A DNA stretch of 14,264 bases, taken from Verrucomicrobiota bacterium (GTDB lineage: Bacteria > Verrucomicrobiota > Kiritimatiellia > B70-G9). Positions 6,673-13,444 of the stretch are shown piece after piece. The notes beneath the pieces were generated by a model that was not told where the DNA came from, did no database searches, and saw only the letters and a list, made by a program, of their open reading frames with translations. Position 1 is the first letter of the stretch; each line of letters opens with the position of its first letter. The stretch covers positions 1-14,264 of the forward strand of contig QNAJ01000012.1 of NCBI GenBank assembly GCA_003641465.1, in the 5' to 3' direction. Made by a program: the position numbers and the translations under genes.

Positions 6673-7371
6673 GTGAGCCGAGCGCGGACAGTACTGGCAA
6701 TGGACCTGTCGTCCGCCCGGGCGAGCATCGCGGTGCTTTGCGGCAGGGAGCTTGTGTGCAGCGAGGCGTGGTGGCAGCAGGAGCGTGATGAAGGCCGACT
6801 TTTCGAGGCCGTGCGGAAAGTTCTGGCCACATCCGGCCTGCCCGTCAGGCGGCTGGATGCCGTGGTTGCCGGCCGCGGGCCGGGATCATACACCGGGGTC
6901 CGGATGGCGCTGACCGCGGCTCACTTCCTTGCGGCTCCTCATGAAGTGCCGGCCTACTTTGTGGGCAGCGCCGAGGCATTGGCCCTGGAAGCGTGCGAAG
7001 AAACCGGGGAGCAGCGGGTGACGGTTATGGGGGACGCGCGCAGGGGAACCGTGTGGTTGGGCCGTTTTCAGAGGGGTGACGACGGTCTGATTTCCCTGGT
7101 GGACGATTGGATGCTGCTGCCGCTCGAACAGCTCCACCAGGCGGTGGCGGCAGAGCCGCTGGTGATCAGCCCCGATTGGCCGCGGCTGCAGGAAAGGTTG
7201 GGATCCCTGCTGCCGGACGGCGACATCACCCGGGTCCGTCACCGGTATCCGTCTGCCGAGTGGGTAGGACGCACGGCGCTTCTCCGGATGTCCCGCGGGG
7301 CAGAAAGCGACCAGCGCGAGCCGCTCTACCTGCACCCGCCGGTTGTGGTCCGACCGGGCTCGCATCAATAA
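6673..7371 (+). CDS. tsaB: tRNA t6A37 biosynthesis protein TsaB
   Basis: TsaB (YeaZ) is the catalytically inactive ASKHA-fold partner that dimerises with TsaD in the threonylcarbamoyl-transferase complex. At 232 residues it matches the family. It starts with the ASKHA first strands LAMDLSSARASIAVL (8-22) and has the signature GRGPGSYTGVRM (67-78), followed by the helix leading to SAEALAL and the segment VMGDARRGTVWLGRF. It ends with REPLYLHPP, which resembles the usual C-terminal P-x-Y-L-R element. GTG at 6673 has a GGGG tract about nine bases upstream and lies three bases after tsaE, so the two form a transcriptional unit. The frequent third partner rimI and the catalytic gene tsaD are not in the window. 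The gene overlaps the convergent kinase gene by seven bases. Confidence 0.95.
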   Translation: MSRARTVLAMDLSSARASIAVLCGRELVCSEAWWQQERDEGRLFEAVRKVLATSGLPVRRLDAVVAGRGPGSYTGVRMALTAAHFLAAPHEVPAYFVGSAEALALEACEETGEQRVTVMGDARRGTVWLGRFQRGDDGLISLVDDWMLLPLEQLHQAVAAEPLVISPDWPRLQERLGSLLPDGDITRVRHRYPSAEWVGRTALLRMSRGAESDQREPLYLHPPVVVRPGSHQ

Positions 7372-9047
7372 CGGAAGCTGCTCCGGCCGATGAACTCACG
7401 AAGGATGGACGTCGGTGGGACGGCTGCTGCCGGGACGCTGATAAAATTGGAGAGCAGCTCGAGCAAACGCCGGGCATCGGCGTACTGCTCATGGTAGGGT
7501 TTCACCTCTGCCAGAATATGCTCCACCATCGGCTTCAGCACCGCCAGCTCGTAATCCAGCGCTGAGTTGAAGGCCACGTCAGCCTGGTCCTGGAAAGGGA
7601 AAACCCACCGCTTCTCCCCGCGCCGCACCGACGGCCACATCTTCAGCGTGGTGAGGGCGTTGTTGCCGCGGAACATGTTGTCTCTGACCAGCCTCCGGAT
7701 CAGCCGGTTGTCGGTAGTGGAGATGCGATTATTGGAATCCAGATTGAGCTGAGTGAGCGCACTGACATAGATGCCGAACTTTCGATGAGAGGGCAGCGCC
7801 TCCGTGAGGCGCGGATTGAGGGAATGGATACCCTCAATGAGCACAATCTGATCTTCGCGGACGCGAAGACGGCGTCCGCGGTATTCCCGCTTGCCGGCGG
7901 TGAAGTTGAAGTGCGGAACTTCGATCTCATCCCCGCGGTCCAGCCGAGCAAGATGCTCGTTGAACAGTTCCAGATCAATGGTTTCCAGGTGCTCGAAGTC
8001 AGGATTACCCTGCTCATCACGGGGTGTCTGTTCCCGGTCCACAAAGTAATCGTCCACCGAGAGCGTGACGGGACGCAACCCGTTGACCTTGAGATGGATG
8101 GAAAGACGTTTGGCGAAGGTCGTCTTGCCGGAAGAAGAAGGTCCGGCGATAAGTACCCATCGTACGTCGCCGCGACGCTGATAGATGCGATCGGCGATCT
8201 GGGTAAGTTTCTTCTCGTGGAGGGCCTCGGCAATCCTCACGAAATCGTCTATCTCGTGGCGGGCAATGATCTGGTTGAGATCTCCCACCGTGCTGATTCC
8301 CAGGATACGGCCCCATTGTTTGTACTCGTTGAAGATCTGGAAAAGGTGCGGCTGCGGCTCGAAACGACCGAAACGGGGCGCAGCTTCCCGCTCGGGAAAC
8401 TGAATTACAAAGCCCGGCGGGTAGGGAATCAGGCGGAAGGCGTTTACCGCCGCCGTGGAGTCAGCCAGCGGTCCATGTGCAAGGTCAATGAACCCCTCGC
8501 AGCAGTAGACTACGATCTTGGGGGGATTGCGGAACCGAAGCAGGTTGCACTTGTCGGGCTGGTTCTGTTCTTCAAAGTGGCGGATGGCATCGGCAAAGAA
8601 TATCTTCCGGCGTTCGATGGGCAGGTTCCGTGAGACCAGTTCCCGCATATGCTGTTCCAGCCTTTTCAGCTTCTCGGGGCTGATTCCCTCGCGGTCCCCG
8701 AAAGAAATATTGCAGTAGAAGCCGCTGCCCAGGGAATGTTCGATCCGCAGGTGTGCTTCCGGGTACAATTCCCGGACGCACTTGGCCAGCAGAAAGGCGG
8801 CCGTGCGGCGGTAGATGCGCCAGCCGTGGGAATCTGCCATGGTCAGAAACCGGACCCGGCTGTCCACTTCCAGGGGGTAGGAAAGAGAGACCACATCATT
8901 ATTTACCAGAGCCCCCACATAGAAAAGGTCCGCCTCGTCTTTGGGACGCGGCAGCAGGTCACGCACCGGCGTGCCAACCGGACAAAGGACCGTTTCCCCG
9001 CCCTCAAGGGTGACGCTGATCTTGTCGCTTTGGAAGACACTCTGCAT
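7365..9047 (-). CDS. TGS/SAD-domain uridine-kinase-like P-loop kinase
   Basis: This 560-residue fusion has three parts. Residues about 5-70 form a TGS-like domain (KISVTLEGGETVLCPVGTPV). Residues about 75-200 resemble the threonyl-tRNA-synthetase second additional domain (IEHSLGSGFYCNI). Residues about 290-560 are a uridine-kinase/phosphoribulokinase-type P-loop domain with GPSSSGKTTFAKRL (Walker A, 302-309), the LSVDDYFVDR loop (329-338) and VLIEGIHSLNPRL. Such fusions are known in diverse bacteria as nucleoside-kinase-like proteins. Nucleoside phosphorylation is the expected reaction; what the synthetase-like part senses is unknown. The frame is open to 9092, but ATG at 9047 is preferred because it starts just before the TGS strand and follows a TTATATT that could be a -10. 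No Shine-Dalgarno supports either start. It converges on tsaB, the stops overlapping, and diverges from the methyltransferase-like gene. Confidence 0.88.
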   Translation of the reverse strand: MQSVFQSDKISVTLEGGETVLCPVGTPVRDLLPRPKDEADLFYVGALVNNDVVSLSYPLEVDSRVRFLTMADSHGWRIYRRTAAFLLAKCVRELYPEAHLRIEHSLGSGFYCNISFGDREGISPEKLKRLEQHMRELVSRNLPIERRKIFFADAIRHFEEQNQPDKCNLLRFRNPPKIVVYCCEGFIDLAHGPLADSTAAVNAFRLIPYPPGFVIQFPEREAAPRFGRFEPQPHLFQIFNEYKQWGRILGISTVGDLNQIIARHEIDDFVRIAEALHEKKLTQIADRIYQRRGDVRWVLIAGPSSSGKTTFAKRLSIHLKVNGLRPVTLSVDDYFVDREQTPRDEQGNPDFEHLETIDLELFNEHLARLDRGDEIEVPHFNFTAGKREYRGRRLRVREDQIVLIEGIHSLNPRLTEALPSHRKFGIYVSALTQLNLDSNNRISTTDNRLIRRLVRDNMFRGNNALTTLKMWPSVRRGEKRWVFPFQDQADVAFNSALDYELAVLKPMVEHILAEVKPYHEQYADARRLLELLSNFISVPAAAVPPTSILREFIGRSSFRY

Positions 9048-9134
9048 GTGAACAGCAACAATATAACATGGCAGGATACCGCGCGGAAACATCGGAAACC
9101 GGCCAAGCGGACCGGGCAGGGCCGAGCTCCAGGC

Positions 9135-9162
9135 TTGTCACGAATGCAGCGGCGGTTTAAAT
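9135..9162 (+). promoter_or_regulatory. Predicted promoter for the methyltransferase-like gene
   Basis: TTGTCA (9135-9140, five of six consensus positions), a 16-base spacer and TTAAAT (9157-9162) give a good sigma70-type promoter. Transcription would begin near 9169-9170, very close to the possible GTG start at 9170. The mRNA would therefore be leaderless or have a leader of about 15 bases. Confidence 0.5.
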
Positions 9163-9184
9163 AGCCTCGGTGGAGATGGCCGCA

Positions 9185-10003
9185 GTGAATCCACTGACTG
9201 AAAACCGAGCGGCGGAGGAGATCGTTGTTCAGCCCGACTCGCTTGACAGCTATCACCTCCGGGAAAAGGCTCGCCGCATCGCAGAAGCCTTGCCGCGGTC
9301 CGGCGGAAAGTTGCTTCTGATCGGGGCCGCGGGGCCGCTGGAGAACATGTTGCAGGAACTCCGCGGAGAATGGGAATCGGTTGACCTGGAGGGCCTGGAA
9401 TACGCCGGCAGCGGAACTGCGGAGCGCCGTACGGTTCGGCCGGATCATTTTCCTTTTTCTGACGGAGAATTTTCCGGGGTGGTAGCGGTGGATGTTCTCG
9501 AGTACATTGCCGACGAGCAGAAATTCGTACGGGAATGTCATCGCGTTCTGCGGGAGGACGGCTATCTTGTCGTGCATGGGCGGCATCTGAAACGATGGTC
9601 CCTGCTGAATGTGGCCCGTCGGTCGGCTGCTGTGGAAGAGGACCGCCGGCTGGTACGCCGGGGCTATTCGCAGAGCGCTCTCTTCGACACGCTCAAGGAC
9701 GGCTTCAACATTGAGACCTTTGAGATCTACTCGCGGTTTCCCTCGGAACTCGCAGCCCTTGTGACGGTGCTTCTTCTTACCGAGTTTCACCCCGCGCCGC
9801 TATGGCTCCGCCGCACGCTGCTGGCATTGGGCTGGATTGCCGCGCGATTGGACTGTCTCGCGCTGGGAACCAAGGGATACCGGTTTGTAGCGGTTGCCCG
9901 GCGGCGGGTCTGGCGGCCGCGCCGGTCCCCGGTACTCCGCGATGGCTGGAGCCTCGCTGAAGCGGCCTTGGGCGGTAAGATCGGCTCGGCGGCGCCGTTC
10001 TGA
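9185..10003 (+). CDS. Degenerate class I SAM-dependent methyltransferase-like protein
   Basis: This 272-residue protein reads as a Methyltransf_11-like Rossmann fold. It has a first strand KLLLIGAAGPLENML (about 42-56), an acidic second strand (VDLEGLEYAG), the segment DHFPFSDGEFSGVVAVDVLE (87-106, the usual LPF.D.sFD.V...VLEH block) and RECHRVLREDGYLVV (116-130). The glycine motif is GAAGPLE, not G-x-G-x-G, so SAM binding may be altered or lost. Residues about 188-227 are markedly hydrophobic, suggesting membrane association, and a basic tail follows (RRRVWRPRR). The frame can begin at GTG 9170, ATG 9176 or GTG 9185; 9185 is chosen because GGTGGAG at 9169-9175 lies nine bases upstream. The substrate is unknown. 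It stands alone between the divergent kinase gene and the rpmH leader. Confidence 0.8.
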   Translation: MNPLTENRAAEEIVVQPDSLDSYHLREKARRIAEALPRSGGKLLLIGAAGPLENMLQELRGEWESVDLEGLEYAGSGTAERRTVRPDHFPFSDGEFSGVVAVDVLEYIADEQKFVRECHRVLREDGYLVVHGRHLKRWSLLNVARRSAAVEEDRRLVRRGYSQSALFDTLKDGFNIETFEIYSRFPSELAALVTVLLLTEFHPAPLWLRRTLLALGWIAARLDCLALGTKGYRFVAVARRRVWRPRRSPVLRDGWSLAEAALGGKIGSAAPF

Positions 10004-10027
10004 AACCGGACAGGACCAGCAATCGGG

Positions 10028-10055
10028 TTGACATAGCCACGTTTGTTGTTAGCCT
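10028..10055 (+). promoter_or_regulatory. Putative promoter of the rpmH operon
   Basis: A perfect TTGACA (10028-10033) is followed, after 16 bases, by TAGCCT (10050-10055), which keeps the most conserved -10 positions (T1, A2, T6). If used, it would give a leader of roughly 235 bases before rpmH. The weak -10 makes this uncertain. Confidence 0.45.
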
Positions 10056-10126
10056 GATCTGTCTAACGGCCCGGAAAATTGATAGCTGCGGCGCTCGGGC
10101 AGCGAATGATGCGCTGAAAGCTGAGC

Positions 10127-10280
10127 CGGGCAGGTAGTGCTGCCCGCTTATCCGGCGCGATACCGCCGGATCTGCAGCCTGGCTGCAATCAGTAGGGTGT
10201 TTGCCGGGAGCAAAGGTACCGATTGCATTGGAGACCGCGGACAATCCGGGTGAGACCGCTGAAAGCCCGGATTGGTGCGG
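10127..10280 (+). promoter_or_regulatory. Hairpin-rich leader upstream of rpmH (candidate cis-regulatory RNA)
   Basis: The gene-free stretch 10004-10296 contains four consecutive inverted repeats. (1) CGGGCAG 10127-10133 pairs with CTGCCCG 10140-10146. (2) ATCCGGCG 10150-10157 pairs with CGCCGGAT 10164-10171. (3) TGCAGC 10173-10178 pairs with GCTGCA 10182-10187. (4) CAATCCGGG 10242-10250 pairs with CCCGGATTG 10266-10274, extended by CCGC 10235-10238 with GCGG 10277-10280. GAGACCGC occurs twice (10231-10238 and 10252-10259), once in the outer arm and once in the loop of the fourth hairpin, allowing alternative pairing. The last hairpin ends four bases before AGGGAG (10285-10290), the rpmH ribosome-binding site. 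There are no T-runs, so simple terminators are unlikely. It matches no riboswitch, tmRNA, SRP RNA or RNase P RNA that I know. Confidence 0.45.
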
Positions 10281-10296
10281 GAAAAGGGAGTAACCC

Positions 10297-10434
10297 ATGA
10301 CAAAGAGGACCTATCAGCCGTCGCGCATCAAGCGCAAACGTACGCATGGCTTTCGCAAACGCATGGCCACCCGCCACGGCCGGCGCATTCTCAGTGCCCG
10401 AAGACGCAAGGGGCGGCGGCGTCTTGCGGTTTAG
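10297..10434 (+). CDS. rpmH: 50S ribosomal protein L34
   Basis: This 45-residue, strongly basic protein is L34 of the large ribosomal subunit. The family signature is complete: it starts MTKRTYQPSRIKRKRTHGF (1-19), with the conserved T-x-Q-P-S and K-R-x-R-T-H-G-F, and continues RKRMATRHGRRILSARRRKG (20-39). The length is normal (44-47). ATG at 10297 has AGGGAG (10285-10290) six bases upstream. It is the first gene of the rpmH-rnpA-yidD-yidC-jag operon and lies 11 bases before rnpA. The unusually structured leader upstream suggests regulation at the RNA level. Confidence 0.97.
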   Translation: MTKRTYQPSRIKRKRTHGFRKRMATRHGRRILSARRRKGRRRLAV

Positions 10435-10445
10435 CAGGGGCGGAG

Positions 10446-10874
10446 ATGGCAGCGCTGGAGCATCCCGCGGAGGAGACCCCGCGGAGACCGGAATCGCTGA
10501 AGGCCGAGGGATTGTCGAGGGAACAACGGCTGAGGCGGCCCCGTGAATTCCAGGAAGCATATGCGCAGGGCAGACGATGGACTGGCCGATATATGGTGCT
10601 CTGGCTGCGGTCCGGCGAGGGTGCCGCATTGCGCTTGGGCGTGGTGGCGAGCCGCAGGATTGGCGGGGCAGTCAAGCGCAACCGGGCACGGAGGCTTCTG
10701 CGAGAGCTGTTTCGACGCGAAAGAAAGAGGATGAGGGGAGACTTCGACGTGGTGCTCGTTGCCCGGAAGGAAATTCTTGACGCAGAGTGGGAAGAACTGG
10801 TGGCCGAACTGCGCCGGTTGGCCAAGGCCGCTGGGCTGCTCCCCACCGCAGACGGTCAGGAGAAAGGGCCATGA
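10446..10874 (+). CDS. rnpA: Ribonuclease P protein component
   Basis: RnpA binds the catalytic RNase P RNA and assists 5' maturation of tRNAs. It shows the family order: REQRLRRPREFQEAYAQGRR (25-44), then LGVVASRRIGGAVKRNRARR (64-83), containing the RNR signature (78-80), LLRELFR (84-90) and the strand DFDVVLVARKEI (99-110). At 142 residues it is longer than the usual 110-125 because about 22 non-conserved residues precede the conserved start. ATG at 10446 is chosen because AGGGG (10436-10440) lies five bases upstream. The frame is open further upstream through the whole of rpmH to 10272, which allows an extended product, but that region shows no conservation that I recognise. The stop overlaps the yidD start as ATGA. 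Confidence 0.95.
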   Translation: MAALEHPAEETPRRPESLKAEGLSREQRLRRPREFQEAYAQGRRWTGRYMVLWLRSGEGAALRLGVVASRRIGGAVKRNRARRLLRELFRRERKRMRGDFDVVLVARKEILDAEWEELVAELRRLAKAAGLLPTADGQEKGP

Positions 10875-11095
10875 GGCTTTTCATCGCTGGTCTGATTCGT
10901 CTGTATCAGATCCTATTAGGCCCGCTGCTCGGCGGGCAGTGCCGTTTCCACCCGTCATGCTCCGAGTACGCACGCCTCGCCGTTCTGGAGCATGGGGTTC
11001 TGAAAGGCGGCTGGTTGGCGGTCAGGCGTATCAGCCGTTGCCACCCTTTTCATCCGGGTGGATATGATCCGGTTCCGAAAAGAGCGGAAGGGTGA
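10871..11095 (+). CDS. yidD: YidD family membrane protein insertion efficiency factor
   Basis: This 74-residue protein has a hydrophobic, membrane-associating N-terminus (LFIAGLIRLYQILLGPLLGG) and the characteristic cysteine-containing core CRFHPSCSEYA, followed by GGWLAVRRISRCHPFHPGGYDPVP. These are the diagnostic YidD (UPF0161) features with all three conserved Cys positions. YidD is thought to help YidC-dependent insertion of membrane proteins. ATG at 10871 overlaps the rnpA stop (ATGA) and has AAAGGG just upstream, so the two genes are translationally coupled. A longer frame back to 10787 overlaps rnpA and is not used. The stop overlaps the yidC start by one base (TGATG). Confidence 0.96.
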   Translation: MRLFIAGLIRLYQILLGPLLGGQCRFHPSCSEYARLAVLEHGVLKGGWLAVRRISRCHPFHPGGYDPVPKRAEG

Positions 11096-12867
11096 TGGAC
11101 AGGAGGGACATAGTCATCGTTGTCATTCTGGTGGTGCTCCTGATCGCATGGCCCTCGATCGACCGCAGTATCATCCGGCCGCTTCTTGAGGGCACCCAGC
11201 CTGCGGAGTCGGTCCATACTCCCGCGGGGCAGCCGCCTTCCGCCCGTGCCCCGGCCGGAGAGCCGGCGCTGGAACCGCAGACGTCCATCGCGGAAAGACC
11301 GGCTGATGAGGGCGTTCCGGGACCCGAAGGGGAAGGCCGGCTCCATCCGCCGCAAGGCGACCTGGGTCGCCAGGTCGTCCTGGAGAATGCCTTGCTGAGA
11401 TTGAGCCTGTGTTCGTTCGGGGCCGGAATCGCGTCCGCCGTGTTGAAGGAATATCCTTCCACCGCGGATGCGAGCAGTCCACCGGTCCGGCTCGACTTCG
11501 GCGAAATACCCGCCGCGGGATGGTATTTCCAGACGGATAGCGGCCGCGAGAGCCTCTATTTTGAGCTTTGCGACCATACGCCCACTTCCGCGAGTTGGCG
11601 CGCCGCCTACCAGGGATTCGAGCTGGAGAGATCTGTCTGGCTGGGAACCGGATATGTGGTCAACGTAGAGGACCGCATCACCGCCGGTACGGAAGGCGGC
11701 TGTCTGGCGGAGCAGTGGCTGACACTGGGAATGATGGAACAGCACGGCAGAAAGACACGCTACGCCTTTCTCGGGATGGATATCATGCGCTCCGGCGGAG
11801 AAGGGGTGGTGCATCTGGCCTCCCGCATACCGCGCATGTTTGCGGCCGAGAAAAGGAAGCGCGGTTTGGGGATAATGCCGGAGTCGATTGTGGTGCCGGT
11901 CATAACGAATGAACTTTCCGCCGATTGGGTGGCGGTCAAGAACAAATATTTTGTGCAGTTGGCCCGCGCCGAAGGGGGACTGAACGGCGCCTGGCTGGTT
12001 GCGCGGCGCGCTCTGAAAAAAGGCGAACAGCCCGACAGCCTGACGGCGAAGCGGATGACCCGCGTAAGCCGCGTAGGTGGAGCGGCGGTGCTGCCGCCGC
12101 TGCGGCTGGATCCCCACGAGACTATGGCGCGTCGCATCTTCTACTATATCGGGCCGAAGAAATATTCGCGCCTCGCAGCCTTAGGATACCGTGCGGCTGA
12201 GATCATGGAGTTCGGCATGTGGACCCCGATCAGCCGCATCCTTCTGGCAACTCTGAACTGGATTCATGACCACGTGTGGCCGCACAACTACGGGTTGGCC
12301 ATAATGTTGCTGACCGTTCTGATCCGCATTGTCTTCTGGCCGGTGACACATGCCAGCACCGTCAGCATGAAACGCCTGCAGGAAATCCAGCCGCTGATCA
12401 ACGAAGTCCGGCAGAAATATAAGGACAATCCCCAGAAGCAGCAGAAGGAGATGATGGCCATATACCGGGAGCATAAGGTCAATCCACTGGGCGGCTGCCT
12501 GCCGATGCTGATCCAGATTCCGGTTTTTATTGCCCTGTTCGTGGTGCTGCGCAGCGCAATCGAACTGCGATTCGCTTCCTTCCTGTGGATTCGCGATCTG
12601 AGTGAACCGGAACAACTGCTGGCAGGTGTGCTTCCCATCCCGCTGAACATCCTGCCCATCCTGATGGCTGTCACCATGCACTGGCAGCAGAAACTGACGC
12701 CTTCAGGTGCCGACACCCAGCAGCAGAAGATGATGCTCTTTTTCCCGGTGCTGATGCTGGTGTTCCTGTATAACTTCCCCTCCGGGCTGGTGCTTTACTG
12801 GACGGTCAACCAGTGCCTGATGATCGCGCAGCAGCTTGTTATCAGGCGGCAGCTTCACAGTGCATGA
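11095..12867 (+). CDS. yidC: Membrane protein insertase YidC
   Basis: YidC inserts and folds inner-membrane proteins, alone or with SecYEG. The 590-residue length and architecture are of the Gram-negative type. A first transmembrane helix covers residues about 5-20 (DIVIVVILVVLLIAWP), followed by a Pro/Ala-rich linker, a large periplasmic beta domain (about 80-350), and the conserved five-helix insertase region from about residue 380. This region has LLTVLIRIVFWPVT with the conserved hydrophilic-groove arginine (Arg411), the cytoplasmic charged loop (SMKRLQEIQPLINEVRQKYK) and NPLGGCLPMLIQIPVFIALF. Late helices include FPSGLVLYWTVNQCLMIAQQ. ATG at 11095 overlaps the yidD stop; GTG at 11092 is an alternative. 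GGAAGG lies just upstream. jag follows after 43 bases. Confidence 0.96.
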   Translation: MDRRDIVIVVILVVLLIAWPSIDRSIIRPLLEGTQPAESVHTPAGQPPSARAPAGEPALEPQTSIAERPADEGVPGPEGEGRLHPPQGDLGRQVVLENALLRLSLCSFGAGIASAVLKEYPSTADASSPPVRLDFGEIPAAGWYFQTDSGRESLYFELCDHTPTSASWRAAYQGFELERSVWLGTGYVVNVEDRITAGTEGGCLAEQWLTLGMMEQHGRKTRYAFLGMDIMRSGGEGVVHLASRIPRMFAAEKRKRGLGIMPESIVVPVITNELSADWVAVKNKYFVQLARAEGGLNGAWLVARRALKKGEQPDSLTAKRMTRVSRVGGAAVLPPLRLDPHETMARRIFYYIGPKKYSRLAALGYRAAEIMEFGMWTPISRILLATLNWIHDHVWPHNYGLAIMLLTVLIRIVFWPVTHASTVSMKRLQEIQPLINEVRQKYKDNPQKQQKEMMAIYREHKVNPLGGCLPMLIQIPVFIALFVVLRSAIELRFASFLWIRDLSEPEQLLAGVLPIPLNILPILMAVTMHWQQKLTPSGADTQQQKMMLFFPVLMLVFLYNFPSGLVLYWTVNQCLMIAQQLVIRRQLHSA

Positions 12868-12910
12868 ACGGTAACCAGGGATTGAAAAGCGGCAGGCCGG
12901 AGGTGAGCCG

Positions 12911-13432
12911 ATGAATCAGGAAGTGGACGAAGTGCCCGATCAGGTTCGGGGAGATGACATGCCCGTGCCGGCGACTGCGCCCGAGAAGGCGCGGGCGGAA
13001 CTCGAGCGCATCGTGGAGCTGATGGGGTTTGAAGCCGAGATCCAGGTGTTCGAGCAGGAAGGCGGCAATCTTCTTCTTCACATCGAATCGCCGGAAGCAG
13101 CGCGGCTGATCGGGAAGCACGCTCAGGTACTCAACGCTCTGCAGTACCTGCTGAACCGGATTCTTTTTTCTTCCGGAATGCAGGGGATATTCTGCTCCGT
13201 GGACGTGGAAAGGTACCGCGAGCGGCACCGGGACCGGCTGCTCCAGGAGGCCTTCGCCGCGGCGGATCAGGTCCGCCGCACCGGCCGGCCGGTGCGGTTG
13301 CGTCCCATGCCGGCTGCAGACCGCCGGGTTATTCATCAGGCCTTGAAAGATCACCGGGATATCCACACGGAGTCCGAAAAAGCCGCCCAGCAGGGGATGA
13401 AGCGGATAGTCATCCGGCCGTCGGGACGCTGA
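12911..13432 (+). CDS. jag: Jag/KhpB-type KH-R3H RNA-binding protein
   Basis: This 173-residue cytoplasmic RNA-binding protein carries a KH domain (about 25-100) with the loop LIGKHAQVLNALQYLLNRI (66-84) and an R3H domain (about 105-170) with the defining Arg-x3-His at Arg138/His142, in RRVIHQALKDHRDIHTESE (138-156). Jag (SpoIIIJ-associated, also KhpB/EloR) proteins bind RNA and in some bacteria affect cell elongation and division; they are typically encoded next to yidC, as here. The long N-terminal Jag_N domain of Firmicutes proteins is absent; only about 25 acidic/Pro-rich residues precede the KH domain. ATG at 12911 has an excellent GGAGGTGA (12899-12906). glpD follows after 12 bases. Confidence 0.94.
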   Translation: MNQEVDEVPDQVRGDDMPVPATAPEKARAELERIVELMGFEAEIQVFEQEGGNLLLHIESPEAARLIGKHAQVLNALQYLLNRILFSSGMQGIFCSVDVERYRERHRDRLLQEAFAAADQVRRTGRPVRLRPMPAADRRVIHQALKDHRDIHTESEKAAQQGMKRIVIRPSGR

Positions 13433-13444
13433 GGTTGAGATCCG

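Noticed and set aside
7785..8633. 282-residue plus-strand open frame
   Set aside because: It is the shadow of the TGS/kinase gene, whose P-loop and TGS motifs are unmistakable on the minus strand.
10242..10274. 9-bp hairpin as an intrinsic terminator of the upstream gene
   Set aside because: There is no T-run after it, it is 240 bases past the upstream stop, and it lies directly before the rpmH ribosome-binding site. A leader structure fits better.
10004..10296. Replication origin next to rpmH
   Set aside because: The gap is not AT-rich, contains no TTATCCACA-type DnaA boxes that I can find, and dnaA/dnaN are absent.
10004..10296. tRNA, tmRNA, SRP RNA or RNase P RNA gene
   Set aside because: There is no GTTCRA arm, no SRP-type GGAAGCAGCC core and no RNase P conserved blocks. 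The hairpins do not assemble into any of these folds.
11050..12117. 355-residue minus-strand open frame
   Set aside because: It is antisense to yidC and overlaps yidD; there are no recognisable motifs, and the coding strand is certain.
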